The notes: generated by a model not told the origin, from the sequence alone. 64,000 bases of DNA from Notolepis coatsorum (GCA_963971535.1 OZ020588.1:128315583-128379582), one strand, 5' to 3'. Shown: positions 12,532 to 22,810, numbered from the stretch's first letter. Translations and numbers: made by a program.

Positions 12532-15327
12532 AATTCTTTAAAATACAACAACTCAACTAGACTAGAAAATCAAGTTAACGTTCTAAAAACAGAGATCAAT
12601 GCAATATACAGACAAAAATCGGAAATGCAAATACGCAGCACAAGACAACAGCAGTATTTCCAAGGTTCTAAACCTAGTCACCTATTAGCCACGCGATTAA
12701 GAATTAATGCAAAATTTGCAGATATAACTGCCATTAGAAAACAACAAGTACTTGTAACAGACCCCAAAATAATAAACGATACATTCAAAGAATTCTACTC
12801 CGACTTGTATAATTCAGAAACGACCTTTGATCAAAACAAATTGGACACATATCTCAATCAAATTATTCTCCCTAAACTTTCGGAGGACGACGCTAAACAG
12901 TTAGAAGCACCGATCACATTAGAAGAACTCAAGAAGGCCATATCCGGAATGAAAAATGGTAAGGCTCCGGGAAGAGACGGTATCCCATCAGAAATGTACC
13001 TTTCTTGTTGGGACATATTTGGACCCTTATTACTAAATATGATCTTATACTCAGTCAAGGAGGGGAGATTCCACAAACACCACAATATCGCACTCATTTC
13101 AGTACTTCTCAAAAAAGACAAAGACCCCACCGAGTGCGGTAGTTACAGACCTTTAAGCCTCCTCGGAACCGATGTCAAACTGTACTCTAAGGTATTAGCC
13201 ATCAGATTGCAAAAACATATGACGTCTTTAGTTCATCCGGACCAAACTGGCTTCATAAAAGGTCGCCTGATCAATGATAACATAAGACGAATACTGCATG
13301 TACTAGATGCAGACAAAGAGGACACCACACCTAAGGCGATGCTATCCCTGGATGCTATGAAAGCATTTGACAGGCTGGAATGGTTGTTTCTATGGGCAGT
13401 ATTAGAAAGGATGGGGTTAGGAAAAGGATTCATTGATATGATTAAAGTATTATACAAGGACCCATCGGCCATGATTACAACAGGCACATTCATCTCCGAA
13501 ATCTTTCCGGTATCACGCTCAGCCAGACAGGGTTGCCCTCTTAGTCCCGGACTATTCGATCTATCATTAGAGCCTTTAGCACAATATATAAGACAATCCC
13601 AATACATAGAACCAATCGTAATCAAGGGCACACAACATAAAATTAGTTTATATGCGGACGACGTAATATTGTTCATGCAAAACCCCAACACCACAATGCC
13701 GCATCTACTCAAGCTGATAGAGAACTTTGGTGATTTATCGGGATTTAAAATAAATTGGCCGAAGTCGGCTTTCCTTCCACTCAACATCCATGCAAAAAAA
13801 GACACAACCCTCCCAGGTGCGATACCCATGGTAAAACATTTTAGATGCTTGGGTGTGGAAATATTTTCCACCATAAGACAAACAGTGAAGCACAATTACA
13901 CAAAAATACAGAACAAAATCAAAGACGACCTGGACAGGTGGGCAAAACTTAAAAACTCAGTACAGGCAAGGGTATCAATAGTTAAGATGGATGTATTACC
14001 AAGAATCAACTTCATCAGCTCAATGCTACCGTTACCCCCTCCAGAGGGCTACTGGAAAAGATTACACTCCTCCACATACAAATTTATTTGGAATAACAAA
14101 CCACCTCGCATAAAAAGATCCACCGCACAGAGAAATAAAGCAGACGGTGGCATGGCAATTCCAGATTTTTTACAATATTTTAAGGCTTTCACATTAAGAC
14201 CATTGACAATATGGTTTGATCCCCAGGCTTTGGTATCTTGGAGAGAATTGGAAGAAAACATAGTAGCCCCACAGAGACTGAAGGACATAGCACACACTAA
14301 ACTTCCAATCAAGCACTGTGAGCGGAAATTTGGCCCCATAATTACCCATGCAATCAGAACATGGCGGGAAACACAAAAAAAATATCCTAACCCTCAAAAA
14401 TGGCATAATCACACTCCCATATTCAATAATAATGCACTCTTAATGGGAAAACGTCCTATAAGATTCCCTATATGGGAAGAGCAAGGCATACACTCATTAG
14501 GGGATATTTTTAATAACCAGGGCTTCTGTAGTTATGGAGAAATATGCACAAAGTTTAACCTCACCGAGTCCACATGGCTTTTTTACATACAGTTACGCCT
14601 ATGTTTGAGGTCTCACGGTGTTCCATTACACATACCAGTTGAACACCACAGATACCACAAATGTTTCTATGAAAGAGAAACATTGGGAGGTTTTGTATCA
14701 GGTTTTTATTATCAATTACTAACGTCCTCGTATGAAACCCTTCAACTAGACACTGTCTGGAGGAGGGATATTCCAGACCTGGAAAGTGACTTTGATTGGC
14801 AAGAAGTATGGGCAAATGTCCGTCTTACATCAAGGAACCCGGACCATCAACAAATCAATCTTAACTATATTCACAGGACATACTTGACTCCTATAAGACT
14901 GAACAGAATGGGCCTGAAACAGGACTCAAAATGCTCCCAATGTACAAATGGAGACGAAGGGACATTTATGCACATGTATTGGGACTGCCCACCAGTTAAG
15001 GCATTCTGGAAAGATGTGACCCATCAATTATCAAAACTCGTATCTTGGAATATACCAGTACACCCCTCTGTATTGCTTTTAAATGATGTTTTTGAGTTTG
15101 CAGTAAATCCACAGCTAAAGAGATTGGTCTTATCGGGTATCACAGTAGCTAAAAAACTGATCGCATCACGCTGGTTTCAACCGGAAAAAATGTGCCGGAA
15201 AGTTTGGTCTCTTACATATCTCGATGTGATATATCAAGAAATATCTACAGCAAGAATTCTGGGTCTCAACGAATCCAAAATGTCAATGTGGGTAGAAGTG
15301 GTGGAGAGAATAAAAGCTAGCTTATAA
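12442..15327 (+). CDS. L1 ORF2 RT and C-terminal domain, with antisense-derived N-terminus
   Basis: The 961-codon frame is a composite. Residues 1-30 read antisense through the outer L1; residues 31-961 are the inner L1 ORF2. Visible are the pre-RT region [50 protein letters not shown], catalytic YADD at residues 404-407, and a C-terminal C-X2-C-X9-H-X4-C motif (CSQC...HMYWDC). The AP endonuclease is absent through 5' truncation. The RT and C-terminal part look intact with no internal stop. The family is L1/Tx1-like as in fish. The ATG at 12442 is fortuitous and there is no evidence that it is used. Confidence 0.92.
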   Translation: MLKTSPNERMPCSSHIGNLIGRFSIKSALLNSLKYNNSTRLENQVNVLKTEINAIYRQKSEMQIRSTRQQQYFQGSKPSHLLATRLRINAKFADITAIRKQQVLVTDPKIINDTFKEFYSDLYNSETTFDQNKLDTYLNQIILPKLSEDDAKQLEAPITLEELKKAISGMKNGKAPGRDGIPSEMYLSCWDIFGPLLLNMILYSVKEGRFHKHHNIALISVLLKKDKDPTECGSYRPLSLLGTDVKLYSKVLAIRLQKHMTSLVHPDQTGFIKGRLINDNIRRILHVLDADKEDTTPKAMLSLDAMKAFDRLEWLFLWAVLERMGLGKGFIDMIKVLYKDPSAMITTGTFISEIFPVSRSARQGCPLSPGLFDLSLEPLAQYIRQSQYIEPIVIKGTQHKISLYADDVILFMQNPNTTMPHLLKLIENFGDLSGFKINWPKSAFLPLNIHAKKDTTLPGAIPMVKHFRCLGVEIFSTIRQTVKHNYTKIQNKIKDDLDRWAKLKNSVQARVSIVKMDVLPRINFISSMLPLPPPEGYWKRLHSSTYKFIWNNKPPRIKRSTAQRNKADGGMAIPDFLQYFKAFTLRPLTIWFDPQALVSWRELEENIVAPQRLKDIAHTKLPIKHCERKFGPIITHAIRTWRETQKKYPNPQKWHNHTPIFNNNALLMGKRPIRFPIWEEQGIHSLGDIFNNQGFCSYGEICTKFNLTESTWLFYIQLRLCLRSHGVPLHIPVEHHRYHKCFYERETLGGFVSGFYYQLLTSSYETLQLDTVWRRDIPDLESDFDWQEVWANVRLTSRNPDHQQINLNYIHRTYLTPIRLNRMGLKQDSKCSQCTNGDEGTFMHMYWDCPPVKAFWKDVTHQLSKLVSWNIPVHPSVLLLNDVFEFAVNPQLKRLVLSGITVAKKLIASRWFQPEKMCRKVWSLTYLDVIYQEISTARILGLNESKMSMWVEVVERIKASL

Positions 15328-15659
15328 TGGTAGTGTCTGGTTAGGAGTGAGGGATAATGGAGGTACTATCCAAGGAGGGGTCCGGGAGGGGGTGGTTCGA
15401 GCTAGAGCATATGTGTGTAGGGTTTTAGAAAATAGGTATTAGGGGTATGTCCTATATAAACATTTATATAATTGTTAATTTCGCTGGATATACACTGTAT
15501 ACGGCTAAAATGTTATTATAGACTTTTTTTTTTTGTCTTGTTTCTGTACTTGCATGTAATTTTAACCACCTTGACTGTTAATTTCATTATGCATTATGTG
15601 TTGAGTACTGACTTTTAATAATTTTTGTTTTGCAATAATAAAAAAAATATAAAAAAAAG
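12532..15659 (+). mobile_element. Inner L1, 5' truncated, recent insertion
   Basis: A plus-strand L1 inserted into the outer L1 and flanked by the 13-base duplication GAGTGCATTGTTA (12519-12531 and 15660-15672). It is 5' truncated: it begins inside ORF2 after the endonuclease and ends with an A-rich tail (15638-15658). ORF2 is open to its natural stop at 15327. The 3'UTR is 15328-15637 and includes a segment (15549-15639) shared with another LINE. Open reading frame, clean duplication and intact tail make it one of the younger insertions here. Confidence 0.95.
15549..15639 (+). other. 3'UTR segment shared with an unrelated LINE
   Basis: CTTGCATGTAATTTT through GCAATAAT aligns with 48258-48347, inside the 3'UTR of a jockey-superfamily LINE. 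By hand there are 11 substitutions, all transitions, and a single one-base indel over 91 columns. Two further copies lie at 22618-22707 and 48055-48129. The outer L1 lacks it. Confidence 0.85.
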
Positions 15660-15672
15660 GAGTGCATTGTTA

Positions 15673-16940
15673 TTGAATAAGGGAGTATGATTGTGCCATT
15701 TATGTGGGTTAGGATTTTTTTTTGTGTTTCACGCATATCCGGATCGCATGAGTAATTATGGGGCCAAATTTCCGTTCACAGTGCTTGATTGGTAGTTTAG
15801 TGTATGCTATGTCCTTCAGTCTATGTGGGGCTACTATGTTTTCTTCTAATTTTCTCCAGGATACTAATGCTTGGGGATCAAACCATGTTGTCAATGGTCT
15901 TAATGTGTACACCTTAAAATAGTGAAAAAAATCTGGAAATGCCATGCCACCATCTGCTTTATTTCTCTGTGCGGTGGATCTTTTTATACGTGGTGGTTTG
16001 TTATTCCAAATAAATTTGTATGTGGAGGAGTGTAATCTTTTCCAGTAACCCTCTGGAGGGGGTAACGGTAGCATTGAACTGAAGAAGTTGATTCTAGGTA
16101 GTACATCCATCCTAACTATTGATATCCGTGCTTGTACTGAGTTTTTAAGTTTTGCCACCTATCAAGGTCGTCTTTGATTTTGTTTTGGATTTTTGTGTAA
16201 TTGTGCTTCACCGTTTGTCTTATGGTGGGGAATATTTCCACTCCCAAGCATCTAAAATGTTTTACCATAGGTATCTCTCCTGGGAGGGTTATATTTTTTT
16301 TTGCAGGGGTGTTAAGTGGAAGGAAAGCCGACTTCGGCCAATTTATCTTAAATCCCGATAAATCACCAAAGTTCTCAATCAACTTGAGCAGATGAGGCAA
16401 TGTGGTGTTGGGGTTTTGCATGAACAATATTACGTCGTCCGCATATAAACAAATTTTATGTTGTGTGCCCTTGATTACGATTGGTTCTATGGATTGGGAT
16501 TGTCTTATATATTGTGCTAAAGGCTCTAATGATAGATCGAATAGTCCGGGACTAAGAGGGCAACCCTGTCTGGCTGAGCGTTTTTGGAGATGATTGTACC
16601 TGTTGTAATCATGGCCGATGGGTCTTTGTATAATACTTCATATCAATGAATCCTTTTCCTAACCCCATCCTTTCTAATACTGCCCATAGATACGACCATT
16701 CCAGCCTGTCAAAGGCTTTCATAGCATCCAGGGACAGCATCGCCTTAGGTATGGTGTCATCCTTGTCGGCATCTAGTACGTGCAGTATTCGTCAGTTATC
16801 AGTGATCAGGCAGCCTCTTATGAAGCCAGTTTGGTCCGGGTGAACTAAAGACGTCATATGCTTTTGTAATCTGATGGCTAATACCTTAGAGTACAGTTTG
16901 ATATCGGTTCCGAGGAGGCTTAAAGGTCTATAACTACCGC
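15673..16940 (-). pseudogene. Outer L1 ORF2, RT part
   Basis: In broken minus-strand frames one can follow SYRPLSLLGTDIKLYSKV, the RT palm region, FMQNPNTTLPHLLK and WPKSAFLPLN, then the post-RT region up to the NNALL position where the inner element entered. The protein is closely similar to the corresponding part of the inner L1. Several frameshifts occur (near 16590 and 16158, for example). It joins 11685-12531 once the inner insertion is removed. Confidence 0.9.
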
Positions 16941-16956
16941 ACACGTATGTATTCTT

Positions 16957-17298
16957 CACAATTCCACGCTCCTGGTCCCAGGACCCGCCCACAACCAATT
17001 ACAATCACTCCGCCGTGGGATTTCTAGGAAAAAACAAGATGGCGGACAATAATATTTAACAAATGGATATGTTGATAGCGTCATAATGACTAAATATAAA
17101 CCGATTCTGTCACGGCGAATGTCTTAGTTCTTTAAACAATGTTGGATGATGTAATTGATGGGTCATGAGTCATTGTGGAACAAAATAAAAATTGCGCGGA
17201 TTGGTTGATTGATTAATTTGCAATTTTTCTTCCCCTTTCTTGCCCCTGACTGCAGAGCTCACTCTCTCACACTGTCTGGCACACTCACTCGGTCGCAT
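16957..17298. other. Pre-insertion flank, no gene recognised
   Basis: Sequence downstream of the outer L1 target. It joins the sequence left of 11351 once both L1s are removed. It contains a CAAGATGGCGG motif at 17035 but no supported frame. Confidence 0.4.
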
Positions 17299-17562
<264 letters not shown>

Positions 17563-17595
17563 CTGTCTGCAACGGCGGAGGAGAGTCAGGCTGAG

Positions 17596-17648
17596 AGACA
17601 TAGAAGCAGCTGGGTGCTGCGCTGTTTTAAGTGAGCATGGCCTATTGA

Positions 17649-17726
<78 letters not shown>

Positions 17727-17966
17727 AATTTTATTACTGTCCGCCTGGTTTCCAACTGGTTAAGTTTAAGGTTAGAGTTTGTCTTTAGAGCAGGGCGATA
17801 GACCACCAGCCCTGGTTCCAAACTCCTTCCAAACCAACTTTGAAAGAGGGCCTAAACTTAACCAGTTGGAAACAAGGCGGACAGTAATAAAATTAGCAAT
17901 CAATGAATGCAATAACCCACGCTCACTTAAAACAGCGCACCTCCCAGCTGCTTCTATAGAAAGTAG
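17596..17966. repeat. Large imperfect inverted repeat with GATT expansion in one arm
   Basis: The left arm has AGAAGCAGCTGGGTGCTGCG at 17602 and ATTTTATTACTGTCCGCC at 17729. The right arm has GGCGGACAGTAATAAAAT (17876-17893) and CCCAGCTGCTTCTATAG near 17942, so the arms pair end to end. The centre is near 17808. The left arm contains about 83 bases of ATTG repeats (17644-17726) where the right arm has only a short AATCAATGAATG. It is probably part of a foldback element. Confidence 0.8.
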
Positions 17967-18098
17967 GTTTAAAAAATAAAATAAAAAAATAGGGCGAAGA
18001 AAACTTTTTTTTCCCTATAGGGCAAAGAAAACTTTTTTTAATTAGTTTGACCTACTTTCTATAGAAGCATCTAAGAATGAAGTTCTATAGAAAGTAGG
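17953..18098. repeat. Repeated CTATAGAAAGTAGGT motif, both orientations
   Basis: TTCTATAGAAAGTAGGTT occurs at about 17953 and 18082, with its inverted form ACCTACTTTCTATAG at 18049-18063. These make further foldback structures adjacent to the larger inverted repeat. Confidence 0.75.
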
Positions 18099-18115
18099 TT
18101 AAAAACTAAAGAAAA

Positions 18116-18292
18116 GTTGGATGTGTTAGTTGGTTGCATGTCTTAGTTGAAAGACAGTTGGATGTGTTAGTTCGTTGGATGTCTAGGTGAAAGACAGTTG
18201 GATGTGTTAGTTTGTTGGATGTCTTAGTTGAGAGACAGTTGGATGTGTTAGTTTGCTGGATGTTGCTGGATGTCTTACTTAGAACAGTTGGA
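18116..18292. repeat. Minisatellite, ~41-bp unit, about 4 copies
   Basis: Units start at 18116, 18157, 18197 and 18238, each with GTTGGATGTGTTAGTT...GTTGGATGTC and an AAGACA/AGACA end; a partial fifth starts at 18287. Unit 4 contains a small internal duplication TGCTGGATGT. Confidence 0.9.
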
Positions 18293-18444
18293 TGCACTTC
18301 CGAGCTGCTTCCACATGGAGGCAACTTCTCTTTTTTGTTGTTGTGGGAACTACTTTTTGTGGCGGATGGTTTTTTCAATAAATCTTCGATTAATGTGTGT
18401 TTATTGTATAGCAATAAGGTTGGATGAATGTGGCAGTTATATAA

Positions 18445-18566
18445 AAGCATTACACCACTTGCAGTCGTGATTTGTGAAAAATAAACCATGCCTAGGGGAG
18501 TCTAACGACCACCCCTAGGCATGGTTTATTTTTCACAAACCACTCCTGCGCGTGATGTAATGCTTA
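18445..18566. repeat. Near-perfect palindrome with perfect 28-bp hairpin core
   Basis: 18471-18498 and 18512-18539 are exact reverse complements (28 bases) around a 13-base loop AGTCTAACGACCA. Beyond the core the arms still pair with mismatches, AAGCATTACACCAC against GTGATGTAATGCTT, out to about 18445 and 18566. It could be a small foldback MITE or the junction of an inverted duplication. No transcript evidence. Confidence 0.9.
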
Positions 18567-18893
18567 ATTGCTCCACTTCTACAAGGACCATTTGCATGTT
18601 CTTGGTATCTAGGGACATCTATGGACCTCATGTAATGTATTCACATTGTCAGAAATATTGTGTATGTTACTATGCTTGAGTAAATTGTAATGAACCAAAG
18701 GAGAATAGAAATTATTAATATTATAAAAAAGAATTCATCTTTGACGGTGAATAACACGATGCTAACATTGACCAGACGTGAAAAATTCAGCCGCTGAGCT
18801 CATTCAGCACCTTCTTGAGATCACGTGTACAAAGAAATCTAAGCAAATGAATAAAGGGCAGATGATTTACAGGAGGTTTTGTATATAAAGTAC
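18567..18893. other. No gene recognised
   Basis: AT-rich spacer between the palindrome and the hAT-like element. Confidence 0.4.
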
Positions 18894-19863
18894 TAGGGAT
18901 GGGAATCGAAAACCGGTTCCCGTTGGGAGCTGGTTCCTAATTGTCCGATTACTGCATGGAATCGCATGCCTCTGTGACTATCGATTCCTCTTATTGATGC
19001 CATGTTTTTCCGACAGTTGCACATTTTAAAACTAACGTTTAGCGCCACGCATGTAGCCATAGCAGACTATTTGATTCATTGACTAGGAAAATCTAAAGGG
19101 CTCGAAATTGTGACCGTTTTAGTCGCATATGCTCCCGAAATGCTCCAATGCAGTCATTAATTTACGTGGTAGCTAACGCTATAGCTAAATAGCCATGCTC
19201 ATTGGTCATTGCTCAGACAGAGAGAGAACACGAGCTGGCACGGGTGGGCGCGAGCGGGGGAGCAGTCTCTCTCTCTCCCTCCCTCTCTCTACTTGTCCAA
19301 TTAACGTAGCAAAACTGCACAAGGAGCCCTTTTGTGTGTGTGTGTGTGTGCGCACGCGCACGCTGGTCTTCTAAAAAAACAGATTACATCAGAGGAGGTA
19401 GAAGCCTCGGAATTTCGGTAGGTGAATTGCTTTCCTAGATGTTACTTATGTGTCAGTTATGTTTTTACTTTTAACCTTTACAGGTTAAACCTATACAGGT
19501 AGTATATTGATAACAAATTCTCTTTTGCAATAACGACCTGTTGAATGCAACTACAGTTCAATAGATTAAATTAGTTTAAGGGAATCTCAAATACATTATT
19601 TAATTTAAGTGTATAGTTAATTATTCTTTTACAGTTTTTGTATTTTTCTGACATGGGGGCTCAACAATAAATGATAAATGACAATCAGAAATGTCAAGTT
19701 GCATAATGTTATTCTAACCAGCTTAGTTATGTTGCATTTCCAATTTATTTATTTAAAGTATAAATGTATCAGGAATCGACAAGGGAACCGATAAAGAATC
19801 GTACCGATAAGCAGAATCAATAATGGAATCGTATCGATAAAATCTTATCAATTCCCATCCCTA
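18894..19863. mobile_element. hAT-like non-autonomous element
   Basis: The ends are inverted: TAGGGATGGGAATCGA at 18894 and TCAATTCCCATCCCTA ending at 19863. Both ends are rich in ATCGATA/CCGATAA sub-repeats. Such TAGGGATGGGAATCGA termini occur on hAT-type fish elements. No transposase is visible; the interior has a short GT array near 19333. A clean 8-bp duplication could not be read. A LINE 3' fragment begins directly at its right end. Confidence 0.65.
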
Positions 19864-20477
19864 TACTATCTAAGGAAGCTGAAGCAGGCTGGCCTGCCAC
19901 GAAATCTCCTTGTCAACTTTTATCATTGTGCGGTTGAGAGTGTGCTGACCTACGGTGTGTCTGTGTGGTTCTCCAGCTGCACAAAGGCAGAGCAAGAGGC
20001 TCTACAGAGGGTGGTGAAGGCGGCAGGCAGGATCGTCGGGACTCCTCTACCAAACATCACCTCTGTCTTCACCTCCCGCTGCCTCCACCGCTCCAAGTGT
20101 ATCATCAAGGACCAGTCTCACCCAGCACATCACCTCTTTCAGCTCCTTCCCTCAGGGAGGAGATACCGGTCCATACATGCCAAGAGTTCAAGATTTAAGA
20201 ACAGCTTTTTCCCCCAAGCAGTCAGACTGTTAAACGCTCATTGACTGTTCCCTCACGTGCACCATGCACTTACCTGGACTTGATAATCACTCTTACCACT
20301 CATCATGCACTTTATTATTTAAAATATTCTGTTATGTACAGTGTTATATGTGTTATGTGTTTCATGTATGTATATATTGTACTACGGTCTGTGGGAGCTC
20401 CCCCGAAATTTCGTTGTATACTGTGCAATGACAATTAAAAGTCTATTCTATTCTATTCTATTCTATTCTATTCTATT
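19864..20477 (+). pseudogene. LINE RT C-terminus and 3'UTR (5' truncated)
   Basis: An open frame encodes the C-terminal region of a jockey-superfamily RT: NFYHCAVESVLTYGVSVWF, EALQRVVKAAGRIVG, then FQLLPSGRRYRS and FFPQAVRLLNAH before TGA. The 3'UTR includes AATTTCGTTGTATACTGTGC and ends in a TTCTA pentamer array (20442-20477). This is the usual fish L2/CR1-type 3' end, and the copy is strongly 5' truncated. Confidence 0.9.
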
Positions 20478-21299
20478 AACAGTACTGAATTTTGCCATCC
20501 GGACACAATTTGAAATTTTTTATAATGTAAATAGCTCTGCCATTTTTTAGACGTTCACAGAAAGGTAAATAAACAAACGACATTCTATTTTATGGCAATA
20601 ACGTTCAGGTTTGTTCGACCTGTGAGATATAATATTACAAAAATAACGTCAGAATCTTTCGCAAATAATATTTTCAGCCGCTTTCACAGAGGCTGGTATG
20701 AGTTGGGTAGTGTAGTTTTATGAGATTTTGATGTCCATTGAAAGTCCTGGGTCTCCTCTGTTTTAGGACTACAGCATCTAATTCATCCGGTTTCTGCCAG
20801 GATGCGCCAAGTTATGAACTCATATTTCACTAATAACACTTAAAATCATTGTTAACAAACATAGTGCTGAAAATATGACTGCTGTTTTGATAGGGTTAGG
20901 GTCTTTACTCTTGGCTACATTTGAAAAAAACATAACATTAATTAATATGGACTGTATTGATCTATTTATGACGTGATATTAAATCCGGTCCCGTACCGGG
21001 CCTGTCTGGCTAATGTTTGTTAATTTCATTACATGTGTTCCCACACACTAAAAACAGATGGGTCAATTCTATAACCCAATTTCTTGGTTAATCGTGTTGG
21101 GTAAAAATTCTGGGTTAATTCTCTGAGCATAACCATTATTTGGGTTATTGAGATTTTATTTTGACCCAATTTTGACCCAATTTGTGAGTTATAATAATTA
21201 TGGGTAAATTTTCTGAGACATAACCCGTGTGTTGGGTCAGAGAGCTGGGTGTTTCCGCCGGGATCTGCAAAGCTACACCCCTCCCCCACTGGGAACTCT
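20478..21299. other. No gene; TGGGTT/AACCCA-rich segment
   Basis: AT-rich sequence. From 21055 to 21250 there are many TGGGTTA and TTGACCCA motifs in both orientations, suggesting a decayed repeat with self-complementary sub-motifs. I cannot classify it. Confidence 0.4.
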
Positions 21300-21394
21300 C
21301 GTACGCGCCTTTTGTCTACTCCAGTCAGTCAGACGGTCACGTTCACGGTCATGGTCAACGAACCCTCTTCACGGAATAGACTTCACTGACTCAA
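21300..21394 (+). other. Possible 5' non-coding exon
   Basis: GC-richer sequence ending CTCAAG followed by GTAAGA, a good splice donor at 21395, upstream of the acceptor at 22190. It is a plausible first exon of the SAM-domain gene copy. No TATA box was identified. Confidence 0.3.
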
Positions 21395-22190
21395 GGTAAG
21401 ATCTCGTTTCGTTAGCACAGTATTTATATCTCAACCCATCCATTGTGCCTATAGCATCATGTTAACCATGCACTGTGAACGTTGTGGAACTAAATGAGCT
21501 AGTCTGTAGCTACTTACAGGTAGTCATCAGCTAGTGGCTAGCTGGGACTCGTTACCTAGCTACTGTAGCTAGCTAGCCACATCATTGATAAATCATTACC
21601 GTTCAAGCATGCTACCGAAAATGACCAAGTCTATGAGTATTAGTTAGGCACTAGCTACATGCTAGCTACAACAAAGGTTCTGGCTAGTAGCTAGGCCTAG
21701 TTAGCCAGTACTAGTACTAACGTTTCTCTTATTGCTAATTTTATCGTGTTTTGGGTTGTAATGATACCAGATTAACTGGAGACTATCTATAGCTGTCTAA
21801 TGTTATATGATTGATATCTTTATTAACCATATGGAACCATATGTGTGTAATAAAGCTGTTGTCCTCTCAATGCGGCGACATAGCTGGTTGGCTAGCTAGC
21901 TAGCTACATACTGTGATTTAGCGCCATTTTGAGGTCGACATTTTCCATCATCTCTCTAATGTCCCGCGATTCCGGCATCAATTTACAACATCCTATACTA
22001 AATTAAGCAGTAGACTGCGCAAGCCAGACATGTGGTGAGGCTTTTTACACCTGAATTCAGTGCTAAATATTCTAGGCTGCTATGCAGCTAGTACTTGGCC
22101 TATCGTTCACACGTGGCTGAGTACTTGGGCATGAGGCATTAATTAATTGCAGATGTGTTCATTTCCACATTGCTTTCTGTTTTGTTTCAG
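21395..22190 (+). other. Possible first intron
   Basis: Begins GTAAGA and ends with the polypyrimidine tract TTTCTGTTTTGTTTCAG. It contains many GCTAGCTA runs. No coding signal. Confidence 0.3.
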
Positions 22191-22410
22191 GCCAGTCTTG
22201 ATGGACAGCTTTGTCACAGAAAAATTTATTGAGTGGCAATTGCCAGAGCTCACAGACAGTTTTAAAGGTCTTTCTTTGTTTTCTGTCTTTTGTCTTTCAG
22301 ATAAAGATATCGATGAGGAGGCGTTTCAACTTTTAGATGACGAAACAATCCGGAACCTCATCCCCAAAATAGGCCCCCGGCTCAAGTTCTCAAAACTTTA
22401 CAGAGAATTT
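22191..22410 (+). pseudogene. SAM-domain exon(s) of a multicopy fish gene family
   Basis: After the acceptor TTTGTTTCAG the frame starts at ATG 22201: MDSFVTEKFIEWQLPEL, then KDIDEEAFQLLDDETIRNLI and IGPRLKFSKLYREF. This is a sterile alpha motif as found in many uncharacterised teleost SAM proteins. The final codons abut GTAAGT, a perfect donor (22411). Between TTTAAAG (22268) and ATAAAGATATC (22301) lie about 33 bases that look exactly like an intron 3' end (GTCTTTC...TGTCTTTCAG). They are in frame and insert about 11 residues into the SAM helices. I read this as an intron collapsed by deletion. Function unknown; SAM domains usually mediate protein interaction. Confidence 0.65.
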
Positions 22411-22443
22411 GTAAGTGATCACTAAGTTAAGAGTTATAACTTT

Positions 22444-22805
22444 GTGTGTTTTTTCTTTTCTTTTTAAAGGTATGGTGAAATTGATGTTTTAGTAACATTG
22501 ATGAGCATTCTAAAAGCAATTCTTAAAAATATTCAATTTTAAAAACAATCTTAAATTGTATTTAACACTGTATTTTGTATTTTGTTTTGTTTTGTTTTTT
22601 TGTTTTCTGTTTCTTTGCTTGCATGTAATTTTAGCCATCTTAATTGTTAGTCTCATTGTGTATTGTATGTTGAGTACTGGCTTTTAATAATTCTGTTTGG
22701 CAATAATTGTTTTTGTATGTTTTTTTGTGTGGACCCCAGGAAGACTAGCTGGTTGCCATGGTACCAGCTAATGGGGATCCGTAATAAAATCAAAAGAAAT
22801 CAAAA
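22444..22805 (+). mobile_element. LINE 3'UTR fragment (same family as 43-48 kb LINE)
   Basis: Near-identical to the 3' end of the LINE at 47.9-48.4 kb: TTTTAAAGGTATGGTGAAAT, the TTGCTTGCATGTAATTTTAG segment, GGACCCCAGGAAGACTAGCT and GGGGATCCGTAATAAAATC. It is strongly 5' truncated and inserted just after the SAM exon donor. Unlike the 48-kb element it carries a single copy of the 197-bp 3'UTR unit. Confidence 0.92.
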
Positions 22806-22810
22806 GGCAG

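Larger units (their letters stand above)
11367..16940 (-). mobile_element. Outer L1, 5' truncated, split by a younger L1
   Basis: The minus-strand L1 reads from 16940 down to about 15673, then continues from 12531 down to 11367. It is interrupted by the plus-strand L1 at 12532-15659. It is flanked by a perfect 16-base target duplication ACACGTATGTATTCTT (11351-11366 and 16941-16956), and a T-rich tract at 11361-11398 is its A-rich 3' tail. It is truncated within the RT, starting at SYRPLSLLGT. It carries frameshifts and has no endonuclease, so it was dead on arrival. Confidence 0.93.

Noticed and set aside
13233-13895. Minus-strand 220-codon frame opposite L1 ORF2
   Set aside because: Shadow of the L1 RT frame with no domain; the same holds for minus-strand frames opposite the copia pol and plus-strand frames opposite gypsy C.
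18116-18292. Regularly spaced repeats resembling a CRISPR array (also 23322-23885)
   Set aside because: Units are contiguous and similar throughout with no unique spacers, and the context is eukaryotic; these are minisatellites.
18894-19863. Clean 8-bp target duplication for the hAT-like element
   Set aside because: The flanks (ATAAAGTAC and TACTATCT) do not match convincingly, so the class rests on the termini only.
22269-22300. A functional 33-base intron
   Set aside because: It is far below the usual minimum for vertebrate splicing, and the duplicate at 23262 shows it is only the 3' end of a longer intron.
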